Source: Eopsaltria australis (Eukaryota; Chordata; Aves; Passeriformes; Petroicidae). From it: a stretch of 64,000 nt of DNA. Within the stretch, counting starts at the first letter, position 1, and every line of letters begins with the position of its first letter. The notes beneath the pieces are model-generated. The model did not search any database and was not told the DNA's origin. It saw only the letters and a list, made by a program, of their open reading frames with translations. Shown in pieces: positions 39,101 through 50,062 of this stretch. The stretch is from NCBI GenBank assembly GCA_034509425.1, contig JAVTVJ010000539.1, positions 62,001 through 126,000 of the forward strand, written 5' to 3'. The translations under genes were made by a program, and so were the position numbers.

Positions 39101-42100
39101 ACAACAAACCCAGTCACTCTCAAGGGCAACAGTGGGGACTTAAGGCCAGGAAATGGACATATCAGACACCTGATGCCTTTCTGATAGTGATACAGCCATG
39201 GTGTGCTGCGATATCATGACTACACGCATGACACTGCAATAGAGAACAGGAAAACATAAATATTCCTCACATGTTCTTCTGTTAAGTCCTCAGTGTAGTG
39301 CTGATAAAATTTGCTAAAAGACAGTGTACAAAGACAACACCTGATCCCGCTCTTCCTGCTTCCTGTAGTTCCCTGCTACCTGCTCCATCACATCCTTCAA
39401 AAGCCCTAAGTTTCTAGCCCTGAGCCCTCTGGCTCAGCCATCCACAAGGCTGTTACTTATTCTCCAGATCTGGTCTTAATTCTTTAACAAACAGCTCATC
39501 TGACATCCACGGCTTCTCCCTCAGCTGCTTAATTTACTTTTCCAACTCTAATTTTATTACAAGAAAATTAATATAGCATTTAAAGGAAATACAATTTACT
39601 GTAACAATATTTTCCAAAGGTTTTAAAGAAATATCAAGAGGAAATCAGAAAAAAAATCTACAGCAGTCATCTGTTTGTAGGTCAAGAAGTTTCCCTAAGC
39701 ACACATGTAGTTAATCTGCAAACAGAAATGAGAAAAATATGGAACTACAATAGGCTGTTTTATTGCAGCTTCATTAAATTTTCAAATCTCTCTGCTCCAA
39801 TGTGCTGTACAAGAAAAGAGAGAAAGAGTCTTTCACAAGGAACAAGATATAACAGCACCATGTCTGTATGTCCCTAGAGAAGCTTTCAAATCTGCTCAGG
39901 AAGACTGTTGCATCTTATAAAAGTTGATGGAAATCCCATATAGCTATTTTCAATACATAATTTGAGAAGTGGTCTTGTTCCTAAGATGAGAAGGGTAAAT
40001 CAGCAATTACTCTATCAGCCCAAAAGAAATTAATGTAAGGCCAGCCCTTGGGAATCATGTGAATTTCCTCCTATAGTCTGGCAGACATTTTTAAATAGAA
40101 ATCCATCCACATTCCATTTTGTTTTTATCTCAAGAACTTATTTTTATTATTAAAATAGATTCTGCAGTGGAACCAGTAGGGCCCAGTCAAAAACTCAACC
40201 CTGGTATGCTTGTCTCCTTTCTTGGCCAGTACACTCAGGCCATGCATCAAGAAACAGACAGCCAAACCCCAGCTCCTGCTGTTGAGACTCTCTAGACCTC
40301 AAGTGCCACTGCTGCACACGTCCAGAGACTTATGTTCTTCTGAGGAAGAAGAATACATGTGATTTAAGCACTTAAAACATGCACTGAACAGCACAGAGCA
40401 GAAGGATAGCTCCCTTTCTACAGATATACTGAAGCTCGTCTCAAGAGTCTGCAGAATGCTTTCTCACATCAAAGCACAAGGGTCTTCCCACTTCTTCAGG
40501 AGAAGCAAGACACACCGGGACGATCTTGCCTTTCATGCCAAAAACCTGTGCATCTGCATAGCCAGCACACGTTCCTGCATTCTGCCTTTGCAGCCCAGCT
40601 GGGCACTTTGAGTCACTGACAGCACCTCAGGCCACAGCACGACACAGCGCTGCAGGGAGCCCCAGGAACACGCCAGCCCAGAGCTCAGCTTCTGCCTGGC
40701 AGAGGTTTGAGCTTCACCGCACTGTCTGAATGAGTCACCGATTTGATGACTCAAATTTGGGACTTGGCTGATCAAAACCTAGCAGAACCTTTGGCAGCCA
40801 GTGCTGGGGAAACTTTCCACACACAAAACATAAAGGCTCTCTCAGTCTACTCAGAACAGCAAACTCTCCCTAGGGAAAGAAAAAAGCACTAAGTCATGAA
40901 GAGCTTATTTTTCAGTGGCCATCCAGCAGCTCCTGTTAAAAGACTATCCTGAAATCAGAGCAGCAGAGTACTGTCTTTTCCTTATTCTTTCTCCCTGTGA
41001 GACAGGAAATCTACAACAGCTGGGGTTGTAATCTTAGAAACAATGTTGGCTTTTCCCTAGTTAGTCACATTTGATTCCACCTATACTGAAGGACACCATG
41101 AAATTCATACTGACCTCGTCAACTCATTGGTGATACTTAAGCTGTGTGTGTTTTGGGAACAGTCATGTTCTCTCCTGGGCTGGAACAACACACATTATCA
41201 CTAAGTCCAGATCAGGAACTGGAATCCTGGAAATAGCAGGCTAATGAAGCAGGAAACAGCGAGTGCTAGCTTCATTCACTAACATCTGCCATTCCTTCTC
41301 CCTCTAGTCAGTCACCCACACAGAGCAGAGAATTTGCCTCTGCTCAGTTTTCAAATATTCCTGTTGTGCACCTCTCCAGTCTTCCATCCTCACTCATCTT
41401 CCTTTCTAGTATTTTACTCCCACCCAAGTCTACTGTTAAATAAAAAAACCAGGATACTTTCCAGAAGCTGTGGAGCTTTCATTATTCTATTTCAAGTGTT
41501 ACAGACTTTCGACCATAAAAATGCAGCTTTACTAAAACACGCCAGTTCAGGCCTTTGAAAAGTCACAGGTCCAAAATCACCCTAACTTACATATTTTGAA
41601 TGACAATATTTTCAAACAAAGAAAGAAAGTTATTTACCTTTTGATATTTTATGTGTTTTGATGTTTTATATATTTTTGGCTCTTACTCTCTCTATTAAGA
41701 AAATCCCATTCCTATCATGTAAAGAATAATTTTTGTTCCTATATGCCTTTTTTGAAGCAGCTTACATAGGTGAAACAAAACAGAAAAGGTCTAATAGAGG
41801 AAAAAATACTTTTCTGCGTTAAAAAGCTAAAGCTAAAGATTTATAAAATTTTCCCAAGCTTGCCTCAGCTTTCAGCAATTACATCTTCCCATGCTTCAGA
41901 AATGCACATTTTACCTGTCTATATTTATGGCAGTCTAGAAGAAAGGCGTATTATGTTTACTGCTTGTAATAGTCATATCCACTGCTGACAGTGGTAAATT
42001 TGCCTCACATTTGGCAATATGTTTATCAGCAGTTCTGTAAGAAAGGAAGATTCCCTGCCAGCCTCAGAATACTGTGTTCATATTTCAAACCCAAATTTAG

Positions 42101-45100
42101 ACTGCAAATAATAACATAAGATCCAACCACTCCTCCTGAAAGACAAACTTTCATTTGTAAATACTAGTGAAAGGCCTCTTGGATGATGGAGTCTAACCAG
42201 CAAATGTGCCCTCATGTGGTTATTCTGCACATCAAGGCACATTTCCACATTCAAACATTTTGGTTCCTAAAAATGTTTGCATTTGGTTGGAACACTCTTC
42301 ATGTTTTAGCTCTGAATTCCATCCATTCCTGACCAAGGCAAGAAATGGGATGAAGCAACCAATGGAAGACTCAATTAGGACCTGCTTCCAAGTACTGAAA
42401 TCACCTTTCATTTCAACTGAAGCGAAACACAGTTTTAGCTAACAGTGTTTGGATGACAACGATAACATTCTAGAGAAAAACAAATCAATATGGTGAATTA
42501 GTAGAGAAAAATACACTAACTTGTCATCTCTAACACCTTAGCCAGTTCTGTGCAAACACTTCCTTTGCAGTGGAAGGATGGGTCTTAGTCTGATACCCTC
42601 AACTCCCTTTCCAAAAAGACCCAATGAAGTTGAAACGCTGTTCTTCTATAGGCAGAAAGAAACACATCCATTGCAGAGTTATACTTGTAATATTGCAGCA
42701 CTTCCAATTCAGCCCTTACATTATGATGCCATAACTTTCCAAGACAGACAAGCTCTAAGTGACTCATCTGGAAAGGCAAATACCATTTATTTTTGACATT
42801 TATACCTTATGAATTATTAATTGGTTTTCTGCATCTAGATTGATTTTGCATGAAAAGGAATTTCTGTCACAGATCTTAAAGCTGAAAAGTGTACAGATTG
42901 GAAAAGAACTCAGCAAAAATATCTATCTGTCTAGTGTTGTTTAAAAGAGCAAGTCCTTTTAGTCTACTGGAAATCATATAAGATGAAATCAACAATATTT
43001 GCAGGAACATTTTCTTTCTAGAGAAAAAAACCTCCAGCTTTTATCTCTAATGAAACATGTTCTCTTACCACCCTGTTTCATTGTAGTTGCACTCTTTCCC
43101 ACAGAAGCAGAACAGAAGTTATGTCCAGTGCTTAAGGACACTTTAAATTGAAAGATAAACAGTATCTTTGGTGTTTCTGCAGAACAGTCACCAAATTTTG
43201 TAACACAAAGGTGAAAAGCAAGCCCTTTATCAAAATGTTTAGATAAACTCTTTTCACATGTAAAGACCTTTTGCAGCCAATAGAAACTGGAAATTAGGCA
43301 ATCTAAAAGAGTAACGATTGATATATAAATTACACAAGTTATTAAAAACACCAAACTGAAATCCACAAAAAATATGACAGAGGCAGAGGGGAATGTAAAC
43401 ATTTTAACAGTGTGAAGTATTCTGCTGCCATAGAATTGTGAGAGAATTTCTGCTTACAAGGGATTCAGCATAGTATCCCCTTCTGACAGTGATAACAAAT
43501 CCAAGGAACACAGAACCAAAACACAGCCTGATGAAAATCACATCAATGCTGACAAGGATCCCAGTTAGTAGCACCTATCTATTCTGAAATAGATATGCAT
43601 TCAATTCTCCAGCCCTCCTGCAGTAAAGTGCAATAGCCAAATGAGTGCTTGAATTCTTGTTCTTTCAGAAGGTCCTCTGGCATCACACCAAACCACAAGG
43701 TTATACTCCTGCTGCCTCAGCACCACCTTTGCTGGGATCAAATAACACTCCCTTTCTGTGGAGGAATGATGACGGGCAAAGAAGGCGAGAGCAAACTGCT
43801 GCACTCAGTGTGAACCATATGATGCTGCATCAATTACATCAGTCCAATTTCAGTCTAGAGAATGAAAAAAAGAATTTGAAATACGTTTATTTATAAACAT
43901 ATGTCCTCCATCACAGACACAAGAACATCATCACTATTACATGAAGTGCAACTACATACTCATTAATCGTTCTGTCCAGATCCATCAAAGTGATTTCCAT
44001 CTACAGACAAATTGAAAATATGCTGAACTTCAAACAACCACTTCTAATTTTTAATTTTCTACCATGCAGGTCTGTAGACCCTCCGTAAAGGGAAATCTTA
44101 TGAAAAATGCAAGCACAGTAAATAACAATTTCTCTCTATTTTCTCTGCTTTGGGAGAAAAAAATAACTCTGAGCACTTCTATGACAGATTGGATGGATTC
44201 CTGTGATGTGCCATAACCTCATATTATAAAAACAGTACTATTTTGTCTCCAAGATTAAGTGCAGGATTAGATAAGCACTGAAAGCAAGGTAATTGTCCTG
44301 TGGCAAGCATCATCACAATAATACCATGCTGTAGCTCGATTTTCTTTTGCCTGATTATCTCCACATACTTAAGACAGGATAAGCACCACTACTGTCCATC
44401 AGGGGCCACTACATGAGAAGAAATTGAGAACCAGAGTCACAGAAGTTTCTGGAAAGCAGCAAAAGGAAGACTTTTTAGTTCTAAGAGAAGAGGTTTGGAG
44501 GACATTTTGGCCAACCCTGAACATACCACAGACTTTCACTGATAAGAGGGCCGTAAGTCTGCTTCATCAGGGCACTTCCCACTAAACGCTGTCTATACAG
44601 TTTCTCTTCAGACGCACTCACAGGGTGGCAGCAGCTCCTTGGGGCCTGCAAAGCAGATTTTCAACTCCATCACCCTCTTGCCAAGCTTTTAAAAGCCAGA
44701 GACTTCACTGGTACACTGCTGGGTCATGACAGTGTTCAAGCTCCTCAACCCTCCATCCTTCACAAGAAATATGTCAGACCAACCCAGCACTTCCCGTACA
44801 TTTGCAACTAGCAGCTACGTAAAACTACAGAATCTTCACACTGTAACCTCTGCAAGATCGTTTTCAATTAAAACTGATTATGCTGTGCCAGTGCTTTTAT
44901 TAAGTGTGCTATCTATCAGTAAGCTAGTCATGACGACTCAGATTTAAAACTCGGACAGTTTTGCATGGGTGACCAAGAGCGTCCATTTCTTCCTTGCTAT
45001 GTAATAATTTCAGCTAAGATGGAAGTCAAGATACGAAACAAAAATCTGGTGCAGGCTGTGTTTTGAGTACAGCATTCATGGGTATTCTTTGCCTCCAGAG

Positions 45101-48100
45101 ATCACTGGGAGAAAACTTAGAGACAGGTGTCATTCAGTGCTCCAGCCTTTATATACATACATTAAAATGGGAAGTGTATCCATCATTGGAAAGATACTAC
45201 AGTAACAGATGTTCATGAAATCTTAAAAAAACAAAAAGAGCCGTGATCATTTTAGTACACAAAGCAGCAGCTCATCCAATCAGATTTAGAAACGGTTTGA
45301 AACAGGCAGAGATTGTTTAAGCCAACAACAACTTGGAAGGGTTACACAGTATCCAACCAAAGGGCAATTTAGATTAAAGTCAATTTTTCACCCTTTCAAT
45401 TATGTAATATCAATAAAAGGACGCATGGGAATGATGCCAAATATGAATAATGTATCTGGCAATCAAGCTAAAGTGCACAAACAGAAGGAATTTCCCTACC
45501 TGCTGCGGAAATAATCCCCTCTGCAGCTAAGTAAGTATTTTTTCCTAAAAATAGTCTTTATTTCCAGATCAAAAATTTGCTCACTTTCCTTGATCTCAAA
45601 AGGCAACGCTCCACACTGAGAGAAACCAACAGACTGCTGGTGGTGCATGCCTCTTGGACAGAGATTTCTAGCAGCCTGTTTGGGCATTATCCTCAGAGTC
45701 ACACCACCCTGCGAAAGGCTCTCTCCTTCCACCTTCCTCAGACTGCTCACAAGTTTCCATACCACGTGAGAAGAGAGCTCATTATGGTCTACTCAAGGGA
45801 CACAAAGCACAGCATTTGCACTAAGAAAAATATAACACTGCCCAGCATTCCAGAACAACTCCCACACATACCTTTACATACACAGGAACTGACCATTATT
45901 TGTTGGGTGAAGCTGTGAGGAAACATGGAAGGAGAAAAGCAGACCCAATGTGAGTCCAGCTTCAGCCACAGTCAGCTGGAAAAGACAGGTGATGTCCTAT
46001 CACTGGAAAAACACACACATCTCCCACTCAACACTGCAGGACAGTCAGGAACATGTTATGAATACAGAGTGTGCTAGAGATTTAGGAAAATATTGATATC
46101 AACAGAGAACAGTAAAAATTGGTTAGCTGCAGCTTATTTAGTAAGTGGATTGTGTCATACATTCCAGTGAAAAACATTCTGACCAGGGAATTAAAAAAAC
46201 ATTCAGACAGATGAACCCTAATATTCTCTTTTTCACAAGAGAACCTGTGTAGACAGGCTCTGAATCAATGCAGAATCCCTGGAAAGATCACAGAATTTTG
46301 TGGACAACAGTATAGCAAGGCAGGAGTCTCATTTGCTTATTATTAACCACCAGAATCATTCTCTTACTGCACCATTCACAGATTACGTTGTTAAAGATGG
46401 AAGCCCAGCACTTTCCACCTAAAATAAGGGCATCTAACAAGCTATGATGAGTGGAGTGGAAGAAATTTCTTCAGACGTTTCCTTCAATATCCAACTTTTT
46501 TCCGTATAAAACTATATAAACTGGTTAATTTGGTCTTGGTGTTGAGACAAATGGAATCATGTTGTATCATAAAAACAGAATACAGTGTTAGAAAATGTAT
46601 TACTGGCTTTTGGTTCAAATCACCACATTCATACGGCTATTTAAATGTCAGTCACATTTATTTACTTGTTTCTAATGGAACATCAGATGTGGCCATTCCC
46701 AGAATTTTTGTTAATCTCTTTCCCTACGAAATTATTATTTTCTGAAAGCTTAGTTTTGACTGTGCCTCACAAGAGCCATATTATGCAATGAATGCAGTCA
46801 TGTGGAAACAAAGCTCATGCTATTTTAAAACAACTCTGTTTAAATGCCCCAGACTGTCAAATCTGTATCACCCAAAGTGATTGCGGTAGTTTTAAAACTG
46901 TACATAAACCTGTAGGAAGCAATATTCTCTCAGTCACACTGGCACAGAACTCTTGGCAAAGGAGTCTGCATGCCTAAAGAAAAAGGGATCATTTAGTGGC
47001 ACAGCCCATTTCTTGAAAAACACCCTTTAGATCAATCTTTGTAGCTTCAGGATGTACGGTAGATCTGCAGCGGCATATTAACATTCAAATGAGGTTATTT
47101 CTCCTTCTTACGTGCTTTGCGGGTATTAGAAGAAAATGAGTAATCTAACCCGCTCCACACTGGTCAGTCTAACATCTTGCAATTCTGTATCAACATCAGG
47201 ACTTCCAGACACACCCTGCTTTCAGAAATTCAGAAGACTTCTCTAAACTTTAATTCTCTGCTGCACAGAGGTAAAACCTGTTAGTTTTTCTGAAAGGCAA
47301 AAGGGTGAGCACCCAACTCATTCCAGAAGATGTAAAGTATCCTCCTGCTTTTCAGTGACTCACCCGCTGTTGCAGGTGGTCCATGAAATTTGACAGGCAT
47401 TAAGTTCTTCAGCATGGCTTCTTAACTGGCAGTGCTTCATGCGGATTAGTTCGACATTTTAGAAGCCAGAAAACAATAAATTAAATTAAAGAAAATGTTT
47501 ACATTGTATAAAACAATCCTGATGTGTTCTTGATGTGACTTAGGACTCTATTAAAACAACATATCATATAAACAAACACGAACAAAAATCAAATCAATAA
47601 TTCAGAATATTTTAAGCTTCCTATTTGTCTGGTCCTATCTGGAAAGCTTCATTCATGCCAGCAATGTCAATCTGTATTTCACCTGGGGTTTAATCACTAG
47701 TCAAAAGGATTATTCCCTAGAGCAAGGTCAGCACAACTATGTTGCGGATTTCTCACTCATAATGCAAACAAGCCAATAAGCAGATCTGTCTTCAACATAC
47801 TTGTGAGTCATTCTCATACATGAATGTGTCTTTACGGCCTGCATGAAAACAAACTGTGAGAGTCAAGGCTGGGGCCAGAAATCCCTGGGTCATCAGATGT
47901 CAGGCTGCTAAATCTGGTATCAGAGACTTAGTATTTTGGTTCCAGACAGCTAAAACTCTTCCTTCCTTCTAAATGACAGTACTGCTGACAATCAGTGTGA
48001 GAGTGTCATCTGAAGGACAAAACAGCATGAACAGACCTTTCACACCAGGCTCCCTCAGAAAAGATGTTTACCTCTGATGCTGCAGATGCATTCTCATTAG

Positions 48101-48391
48101 CCTGCAATAATGGAGAACTGAGACTTCTAGTACTAAGAAGGGAACTTCATTTGCCTGCTTTTTAAACATGGACAGCACAGACACAGAAATTCTTATTTTC
48201 AGTACCAGAACCCATTGCAGTAATGATGATTCCTGGGCTTCTCACAGCACCATAGGCAGCAGGGGAAGAAACAAGAAAGTTGCAGCAGCAGATGGGCACT
48301 GCCGGATGGGCTCAGGCACCCTTACCTGCTCCTTATGGCATTTGTTTTGAGTGCAGCCGTTTTCTTGCAAGGCTTATTTTACCAATGATGC
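36167..48391. other. Intronic sequence right of the LTR-like element
   Basis: About 12 kb with no recognised mobile element. It includes the AP-1 cluster at 40.6-40.75 kb. A 137-codon minus-strand frame at 42989-43402 is the longest outside CR1 and the CpG island, but shows no known domain. A patch at 45.5-45.9 kb is open on both strands without similarity I can name. Confidence 0.55.
40609..40753. promoter_or_regulatory. Cluster of three AP-1 heptamers
   Basis: Perfect TGAGTCA/TGACTCA sites at 40609-40615, 40731-40737 and 40747-40753. They lie in a locally GC-richer patch (about 40540-40760) of otherwise AT-rich intron. Three perfect AP-1 consensus sites in 145 bp is unusual and suggests a possible intronic enhancer. 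No coding feature is present. Confidence 0.4.
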
Positions 48392-48549
48392 AGTAAGTAG
48401 TAGGAAATAACTGGAAATACCGTATTTAGTTACAAACAAGAAAAAAAAACCCCACACTGCATGGGTCTTGGTGTCAGATCTCTACATCCAAAGCTATTCC
48501 TCTGACTTCTATGAAACAATTTTAGATTTCGCCCCAAAGCACCCTGAGT
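48392..48549. repeat. Direct repeat copy A
   Basis: A 158-bp segment repeated 450 bp downstream at 48842-49001. The copies differ at about ten positions plus a two-base difference in an A-run, about 94% identity by eye. No transposon hallmarks are visible. It lies in intron 1 about 1.1-1.3 kb from exon 1. Confidence 0.93.
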
Positions 48550-48841
48550 GAAAGGTGACACACAGCATTATTCAATGCCCACATGCACCCACGCAGGACT
48601 TGACATAAACCATTGCATCCAGAGTTATAATGTGCACTGGTGAAAAATCAGAATTTGGAAAAATACTTAGATTAAGGATCATTCCTTCAGAGAATACTTC
48701 CCCACAGTGCACAAGAGATGAGATGCATGAGAAAGGGAAATACATGGGTGTGCAAAAGTCTAACAGCTGAATGTATCTTGCGTGTCTGCATCTACAGATT
48801 CCTTGCAGTGGCCAAGACTCCTACCTGAAGATGTCTGCAAT

Positions 48842-49001
48842 AGCAAGTAGTAGGAAATAACTCGAAATACTGTATTTAGTTACAAACAAGAAAAAAAAAA
48901 AACCCACACTGCACGGGTCTTGGTGTCATATCTCTAGATCCAAAGCTATTCCTCTGACTTCTATGAAACCATTTTAGAATTAGCCCCAAAGCACCCTGAG
49001 T
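48842..49001. repeat. Direct repeat copy B
   Basis: Partner of the copy at 48392-48549. It begins AGCAAGTAGTAGG and ends CACCCTGAGT. The A-run is 12 rather than 9 bases. The 292 bp between the copies is not repeated. Confidence 0.93.
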
Positions 49002-49675
49002 CAGAAATTGTACCCCTGCAGACTGTAACACACAGATTTTGTATTATGAAACAACTCAACTACTGGTAAAACACTCACCCTGACCTTCCTGCAATATCAC
49101 ACCATGCCTAAAGCAACAGAACTAAACCTCATTATTCGGATTTCAGCCGTAGTCTAGACCCACAAAACAAAAAGGTCACGTTTACTGCTGTTACTCCGAA
49201 GTCAGGCTAGAACAACGCCTATGGAAACACGGTGCAGAGACCTCCGTAGGGAAGGTCCGAGCCCCGGGCGGGTATTTGCTCCAGCAGCTGCCCCCGCGGG
49301 CTCCATGCGCAGAAGTCAGGGCAGCCCAGGAGCTACTCCCGGGAGCCTGTGCCCGCTGCCGCAACGCGGCTGAGCGGGGGAAGCCCGGCAAGCCCCGGCG
49401 CTCCGCAGATGGACACCCCTGTACACCCACCGCCGCCGTGCCCATTCAGGCACCGCGCACATCCCTGCGCACACCGCGCACACCCGTGCGGACACTCGGC
49501 CCCTCGCACGCTCGCTCATCACGCACGACTGGGCACAGCATCCGCGCAAACCCACTCACGCCGCGCTCACCCGAACGAAGCCCCGCGCACGGCCCCGCAC
49601 AGCTCACACCCATGCATGCCCACGCACACGCCGGCCGCGGCCGAGCGCGCCCCACACGCGGGGTGAGGGCTCGGT

Positions 49676-49677
49676 AC
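49676..49677 (-). other. Splice donor of exon 1
   Basis: GT follows the Gln15 CAG codon directly on the minus strand (CAG|GTACCG). The exon-side CAG and the A at +3 fit the consensus. Positions +4 to +6 (CCG) do not match the usual AGT, so the site is weaker than average by eye. The frame continues open past it, but the residues after Gln15 no longer resemble endophilin, which supports splicing here. Confidence 0.85.
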
Positions 49678-49722
49678 CTGCGTGGCTTTGTGGAACTGCT
49701 TCTTCAGCCCGGCCACCGACAT
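49678..49722 (-). CDS. SH3GL2: Endophilin A1 first coding exon (partial gene)
   Basis: The minus strand reads MSVAGLKKQFHKATQ and ends at CAG immediately before a GT donor. This is the start of the N-BAR domain of the endophilin-A family. It is the amphipathic helix H0, which inserts in the membrane (Phe10 is the key buried residue in endophilin A1) during curvature generation and synaptic-vesicle endocytosis. Paralogs differ here: A2 has Tyr11/Ser14-type changes and A3 ends in KASQ, so KATQ favours SH3GL2. The three paralogs share the sequence up to Gln15 and then diverge, which fits an exon boundary at that point. The start codon is in good context (GCC before ATG, G at -3). No ATG occurs on this strand for roughly 240 nt upstream. 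Later exons (rest of the BAR domain, linker, SH3) are not in the window. Family assignment is very secure; paralog assignment is strong but rests on few residues. Confidence 0.93.
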
Positions 49723-49750
49723 GGCGAGGGCAGCGCGCTGTGCCGAGCGG

Positions 49751-49780
49751 AGCCGAGAGGAGCGGAGCCGAGAGGAGCGG
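49751..49780. repeat. Two perfect 15-bp tandem copies
   Basis: Two identical 15-bp units, beginning AGCCGAGAGG and ending AGCGG, at 49751-49765 and 49766-49780. They abut the (AGCCG)9 tract and share its core unit, so the two arrays probably grew from the same GC-rich seed. Confidence 0.95.
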
Positions 49781-49825
49781 AGCCGAGCCGAGCCGAGCCG
49801 AGCCGAGCCGAGCCGAGCCGAGCCG
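49781..49825. repeat. (AGCCG)9 pentanucleotide tandem repeat
   Basis: Nine perfect consecutive AGCCG units, equal to CGGCT in the direction of SH3GL2 transcription. The tract ends 59 bp upstream of the start codon, so it is probably in the 5' UTR or core promoter. On the transcribed strand the repeat is open in all frames and would encode alternating Gly, Ser, Ala, Arg and Leu, but no ATG precedes it. Perfect short tandem repeats of this length are usually length-polymorphic. Confidence 0.95.
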
Positions 49826-49945
49826 AGAAGGAGCGGAGCGGAGCCGAGCGCGCAGCCGGGGCGCTCTGCCTGCCCGCGCCGCGCCGCGCCACACCGCACC
49901 GCCCGGCGCAGGCTGTCAGACGGCGGCGGCGGTGCGGGAGCGCCG

Positions 49946-49953
49946 TGACGTCA
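49946..49953. promoter_or_regulatory. Perfect CRE palindrome (TGACGTCA)
   Basis: The full 8-bp cAMP-response element, the CREB/ATF binding palindrome, lies 223 nt upstream of the SH3GL2 start codon inside the CpG island. A half-type site (TGACGT on the minus strand) lies at 50271-50276. Full CREs in CpG-island promoters are a known class of functional CREB sites. Use in this gene is inferred. Confidence 0.6.
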
Positions 49954-49967
49954 GGCGGGACGCGCCG

Positions 49968-49985
49968 CCCCCGCCCGCCCCGCCC
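49968..49985 (-). promoter_or_regulatory. G-quadruplex-type motif with GC boxes
   Basis: On the minus (sense) strand this is four G-runs of 3, 4, 3 and 5 separated by single C bases, a compact match to the G3+N1-7 quadruplex pattern. It also contains GC-box (Sp1/KLF-type) sequence. It lies about 245 bp upstream of the SH3GL2 ATG. Confidence 0.6.
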
Positions 49986-50041
49986 GCAGGTGCCCCGGCA
50001 GTGGCCCCGCGGGGCTCCCGGGGCCGCCGGCCCGGCCCGCG

Positions 50042-50062
50042 CCCCGCACCCCGCCCGCCCCC
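50042..50062 (-). promoter_or_regulatory. Second G-quadruplex-type motif
   Basis: On the minus strand, G-runs of 5, 3, 4 and 4 separated by loops of 1, 1 and 3 bases, about 320 bp upstream of the start codon. The pattern is visible; folding or regulation is inferred. Confidence 0.55.

Larger units (their letters stand above)
1..49677 (-). other. SH3GL2: SH3GL2 intron 1 (partial, at least 49.7 kb)
   Basis: All sequence below the exon 1 donor lies inside the first intron in the direction of transcription. I looked for a second endophilin exon encoding the segment that begins KVSEKVGG in the family and did not see it on the minus strand. A very long first intron is known for mammalian SH3GL2 and fits this. 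The interval holds four CR1 fragments, one LTR-like element, several low-complexity tracts and small duplications listed separately. The intron assignment depends entirely on exon 1 being correctly identified. Confidence 0.85.

Noticed and set aside
45577..45918. 113-codon plus-strand frame
   Set aside because: Open on both strands, no similarity I can name, located inside intron 1 on the opposite strand.
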